Shown one piece after another: positions 31,769 to 34,707 of a stretch of DNA of 34,707 nucleotides (positions are counted from its first letter, which is position 1; each line of letters starts with the position of its first letter). The stretch covers positions 1-34,707 of the forward strand of contig CABRIF010000013.1 of the NCBI GenBank assembly GCA_902470925.1, written 5' to 3'. Position numbers and translations under genes: made by a program. The notes under the pieces are model-generated. The model was not told the DNA's origin. It saw nothing but the letters and a program-made list of their open reading frames with translations, and searched no databases. This DNA is from an uncultured Collinsella sp. (lineage in GTDB: Bacteria; Actinomycetota; Coriobacteriia; Coriobacteriales; Coriobacteriaceae).

Positions 31769-33447
31769 GGGAGCTCTCCGAGGTTCTGCAGGACTGGGAG
31801 GCCGTGATCGGCCTGGAGGTCCACACCGAGCTCACGACGCTTGCCACGAAGATGTTCTGCGGCTGCGCGCTGAGCCACGACGACGAGCCGAACACGCACG
31901 TGTGCCCGGTGTGTCTGGGGATGCCCGGCGCCCTGCCGGTCCCGAACGAGCGCGCGATCGCCAGCATCGTGAAGGCGGGCCTGGCTACCGGCTGCCAGAT
32001 CCAGAAGTGCTCGATGTTCTACCGCAAGCACTACTTCTATCCGGACATGGCCAAAAACTACCAGACCACGCAGGGCCCGGTCGCCTTCGCCATGCACGGC
32101 CGGCTCGACTTGGAGGTTGCCGGGCGCGGGGCCGCCGAGAGGCCGGCGTGCGCCTTCGGGGCGGCCGAGGCCGCGAGCCTCGCCAGCGCCAGCGCGCATG
32201 CCGAGGGCCTCTCGCGCCAGATGGCCGAAGGGCTGCCCGAGGGTGGCGCAGGTGCGCTGGCGGGCATGGCCGCCTACGATACCGCCGCGCTGGCGGTGCC
32301 CGAGCGCCACGAGGACGGCGGCTACACGGTGCCTATCCGCATCCTGCGCATCCACATGGAGGAGGACGCCGCCAAGATGGTGCACGTGGGCGGCGAGGAG
32401 GGCCGCATCGGCGGCGCGGCCGAGAGCCTGATCGACTACAACCGCTGCGGCACGCCGCTGATCGAGCTGGTGACCGAGCCCGACCTGCGCACGCCCGAGG
32501 AGGCGCGCCTGTTCATGGAGAAGCTGCGCCGCATCTTCCTCACCATCGGCATCTCCGACTGCTCGCTCGAGAAGGGCTCCATGCGCTGTGACGGCAACGT
32601 GAGCCTGCGCCGTCGCGGCGATGCGGGCCTGGGCACCAAGACCGAGCTCAAGAACCTCAACTCCTTCAAGGCCCTGCATGACGGTCTGGCCTACGAGATC
32701 TGCCGCCAGGCCGAGGTGCTCGAGAGCGGTGGCACCATCTACCAGGAGACGCGCCACTGGGAGCCGAGCCGCAAGCGCACCGTGGTGATGCGCGTGAAGG
32801 AAACCGCCGACGACTACCGGCTGTTCCCCGATCCGGACCTGTCGCCGTTCGACCTCACCGACGCCTTCATCGAGCGCTGCGCCGCCGAGCTGCCCGAGCT
32901 GCCGGATGCGAAGCGCGTGCGCTTCGAGCGCACCTTCGGCATCAAGCGCGCCGACGCCGAGCAGATCGCGGGCGACCCGGACACCGCGGCGCTGTTCGAG
33001 CGGGCGGCCGCCGGGCTTACGGACAAGGCGGCCCAAACCGTGGCGAACCTGGTGGTGAACGAGCTGCCGGCCTACCTGAAGACCGCCGCGGTGACGCTGC
33101 CGGAAAGCGGTATCGCGCCGGAGCAGGTGGCCTCGCTGGCCAAGCTGCTGGCCTCCGATGCGATCTCCAGCAACCAGGCGCACGAGGTGTTCTGCGCCAT
33201 GGCGGAGGGCGGTGAGGACCCCGAGGCCATCGTGGACGCGCGCGGGATGCGCCAGGTGAGCGATGCGGGTGCGCTGCAGCCCATCGTGGACGAGGTGCTT
33301 GCGGCCTGCGCGGACCAGGCCCAGCAGTATCGCGACGGCAACCAGAAGGTGATCGGCTTTTTGGTGGGGCAGTGCATGAAGGCGAGCCGCGGTACGGGCA
33401 ACCCCAAGCTCTTCAACGAGCTGCTGCGCGCGGCGCTGTCCGAATAG
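31765..33447 (+). CDS. gatB: Asp/Glu-tRNA amidotransferase subunit B
   Basis: A 560-residue GatB, which binds the tRNA and performs the kinase and transamidation steps. Family features include GLEVHTEL, HVCPVCLGMPGALPV, the RIHMEEDAAKM segment, DYNRCGTPLIELVTEPDL, and the C-terminal YqeY-like tail with IGFLVGQCMKASRG. About 60 residues are inserted between LDLEV and the IHMEEDA strand (about 115-180), rich in Ala and Gly, so it is longer than the usual 475-490. The ATG overlaps gatA by 4 bp, with GGGAGGTGA upstream. Confidence 0.96.
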   Translation: MRELSEVLQDWEAVIGLEVHTELTTLATKMFCGCALSHDDEPNTHVCPVCLGMPGALPVPNERAIASIVKAGLATGCQIQKCSMFYRKHYFYPDMAKNYQTTQGPVAFAMHGRLDLEVAGRGAAERPACAFGAAEAASLASASAHAEGLSRQMAEGLPEGGAGALAGMAAYDTAALAVPERHEDGGYTVPIRILRIHMEEDAAKMVHVGGEEGRIGGAAESLIDYNRCGTPLIELVTEPDLRTPEEARLFMEKLRRIFLTIGISDCSLEKGSMRCDGNVSLRRRGDAGLGTKTELKNLNSFKALHDGLAYEICRQAEVLESGGTIYQETRHWEPSRKRTVVMRVKETADDYRLFPDPDLSPFDLTDAFIERCAAELPELPDAKRVRFERTFGIKRADAEQIAGDPDTAALFERAAAGLTDKAAQTVANLVVNELPAYLKTAAVTLPESGIAPEQVASLAKLLASDAISSNQAHEVFCAMAEGGEDPEAIVDARGMRQVSDAGALQPIVDEVLAACADQAQQYRDGNQKVIGFLVGQCMKASRGTGNPKLFNELLRAALSE

Positions 33448-33474
33448 GGCAGGGCGGCGGATCAAAGCTGAACG

Positions 33475-33521
33475 CGGGCGGGCACACGGCCGATATACGG
33501 CACGGCGCCCGCCCGTTGCGG
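33475..33521 (+). terminator. Hairpin terminator after gatB
   Basis: CGGGCGGGC pairs with GCCCGCCCG, and the interior CGGCC/GGC segment may add to it. It is followed by TTGCGGTTT. It ends the gatCAB transcript before the convergent HAD gene. Bases 33522-33672 hold nothing recognisable. Confidence 0.65.
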
Positions 33522-33672
33522 TTTCATGCGATGTGAGCGCCGCCGGGGTGCCTTGCGGAGGACCGGTCTTGCGTGTCACGGCAGGCGTACCCGCAAATCC
33601 GATGGTGCAGGCAGGGGCGTTTTCCGCCGCCCGTGCGCAGGGTCGGGCACTCGGGCGCCCGCCCGCGCGCAA

Positions 33673-34443
33673 CTAGCGCGTGCCGTCGCGTTCGGCTTCC
33701 TGCTTCTGGTAGAAGAGCTCCTCGATGTGGTTGAACTCGGCGGCAAAGCTCGACATCGGGCCGATCCAGGTGGCGCGCGCCGGGGCGCCGGAGCCCACGT
33801 AGGCCGTCTGCAGGCCGCAGTCGGGCTCGGGGAAGTCGCGCCGGGGGTCGTTGCCCACCATGAGGACCTCCTCGGGTGCGAGCCCCAGGCCGGCGAGCGA
33901 GGTGCGGTAGTAGTCCGCGCTCGGCTTGCAGCGCGTGGAGTTCTCCATGGTGGTGATGAGCTCGAAGGGCATGTCCAGCATGTTGCCCCAGCCCATGCGG
34001 CATTCGATGCAGGCGCGCGAGAAGCTCGGGTTGGTGAGCAACGCCACCCGCAGCCCGCGGTCGAGCACGCATTCGACGGCCGCCGCGGCGCCCTCGCGCG
34101 GACGGGCGGCCACCACGGCGTCGTTTTTGTTCGGCAGCACGGTGCGCTCGTAGCATTCGAGCACGTCGGCGATTACGGGGTCGGCAAGGGGGATGCCGCT
34201 GCGGCGCTTGATCGAGGCGTCGAAGAAGGCGCGGTTGGTGCGCTGGTCGTCCTCGGCGCGCGCGGCCTGGTTCAGCTCGAGCATGGCGCCGGTGAAGGCC
34301 GCGAGCATGAAGATCGGGTTTTTGCGCCCCACCTGCGCAAGCAGGGAGGCCTCGTCTTTGGCGAGCATCGCGATGAACGCGCTCAGGTTGATGCTGAGCA
34401 GCGTGTCGTCCATGTCGAACACAACGGCTTTCAAGCGCGCCAT
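33673..34443 (-). CDS. HAD superfamily hydrolase
   Basis: A 256-residue HAD hydrolase of subfamily I. Motif I is VFDMDDTLL (residues 8-16), motif II is LLTNPSFS, the Lys lies in RCKPSADYY, and the acidic motif is VGNDPRRDF. A helical cap sits between motifs I and II. The ATG on the minus strand has AAAGGA upstream. It is convergent with gatB and single. The substrate is unknown. Confidence 0.88.
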   Translation of the reverse strand: MARLKAVVFDMDDTLLSINLSAFIAMLAKDEASLLAQVGRKNPIFMLAAFTGAMLELNQAARAEDDQRTNRAFFDASIKRRSGIPLADPVIADVLECYERTVLPNKNDAVVAARPREGAAAAVECVLDRGLRVALLTNPSFSRACIECRMGWGNMLDMPFELITTMENSTRCKPSADYYRTSLAGLGLAPEEVLMVGNDPRRDFPEPDCGLQTAYVGSGAPARATWIGPMSSFAAEFNHIEELFYQKQEAERDGTR

Positions 34444-34620
34444 GGGCGGTCCTTTCTGCTGGGGTGGGCTGCGTGAAGATTAAGGGACCATTGTACCCAT
34501 GCGCGCGCCCGCATCCGTTCGCGCATGCGCGATGCGCGGCAATTGCACACGCGTCCGCCCATTCGTACCGGGTGGAGTTAAGGGCACCGTCGCGCCGGGA
34601 CGATGGCGGGAGAAGCGTCT

Positions 34621-34707
34621 GGGCGAGGGGAGGTGCCGGGGCGAGGGGAGGCATTCTGGCGCGGCGGTGCCCGGGTGAGGGAAGGCATCCAGACGGCGGC
34701 AGTGCGT
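34621..34707 (+). repeat. GC-rich repeat running off the window end
   Basis: GGGCGAGGGGAGG occurs at 34621 and 34639, and a related GGGTGAGGGAAGG at 34673, 34 bp after the second. The unit continues with GGCGCGGCGGTGC and GACGGCGGCAGTGC. The window stops inside the third unit. Bases 34444-34620 hold the HAD gene's upstream region and no recognisable element. Confidence 0.6.

Overview
The window is high-GC bacterial chromosome, most probably from the actinobacterial class Coriobacteriia and within it a Collinsella-like gut bacterium. This is inferred from gene content: beta-glucoside PTS loci with LicT-type control, luxS, gatCAB, and a membrane-anchored LuxR-type regulator of a kind common in that class. 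The first 45 bases are not biological. They are an Illumina Nextera adapter with its i5 index, so the window begins at a raw contig end, and its last bases run into a repeat, where contigs also tend to stop.

Layout. (1) 227-3659: polar amino-acid ABC importer (Tat-type lipoprotein, permease, ATPase); a 36/37-bp minisatellite lies inside the operon. (2) 3892-6244: HAD phosphatase, luxS, and a histidine phosphatase behind a MerR-type promoter. (3) 6241-14118: first beta-glucoside locus, with an RpiR regulator divergent from a PTS EIIBC, a small membrane protein, an AAA/DUF4143 ATPase, a 6-phospho-beta-glucosidase and a HAD phosphatase. (4) 14119-24430: accessory region with three composite repeat arrays. 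The first two bracket a lone AAA+ ATPase. The second and third bracket a small secreted protein and an operon of two ABC-2 permeases, an ATPase and a protein that fuses two membrane-LuxR modules in tandem. (5) 24626-29745: second beta-glucoside locus, with a LicT antiterminator, PTS EIIBC, 6-phospho-beta-glucosidase, EIIA and an HPr-like protein. (6) 29972-33447: gatCAB, then a convergent HAD hydrolase and a new repeat at the end.

How it works together. The two EIIBC proteins lack an EIIA domain, so the single EIIA at 28947 may serve both. They would import and phosphorylate beta-glucosides, and the two GH1 enzymes would cleave the phosphorylated products. Two leaders, before licT and before the first EIIBC, carry matching ribonucleic antiterminator (RAT) sites. 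In each, the 5' strand of the RAT can instead pair with a distal segment ending in six T's, which gives a terminator/antiterminator switch. Three promoters of the regulon share a tandem TACCGTT-type site repeated at exactly 21 bp. The HPr-like protein has Asp at position 46, where HPr normally has the regulatory Ser.

The least explained material is the set of composite repeat arrays. Each has 30-bp units, one conserved junction and then about 41-bp units, always in the same order and orientation. The 21-bp tandem operator and the double LuxR fusion come next. All functional statements are read from sequence without database searches.
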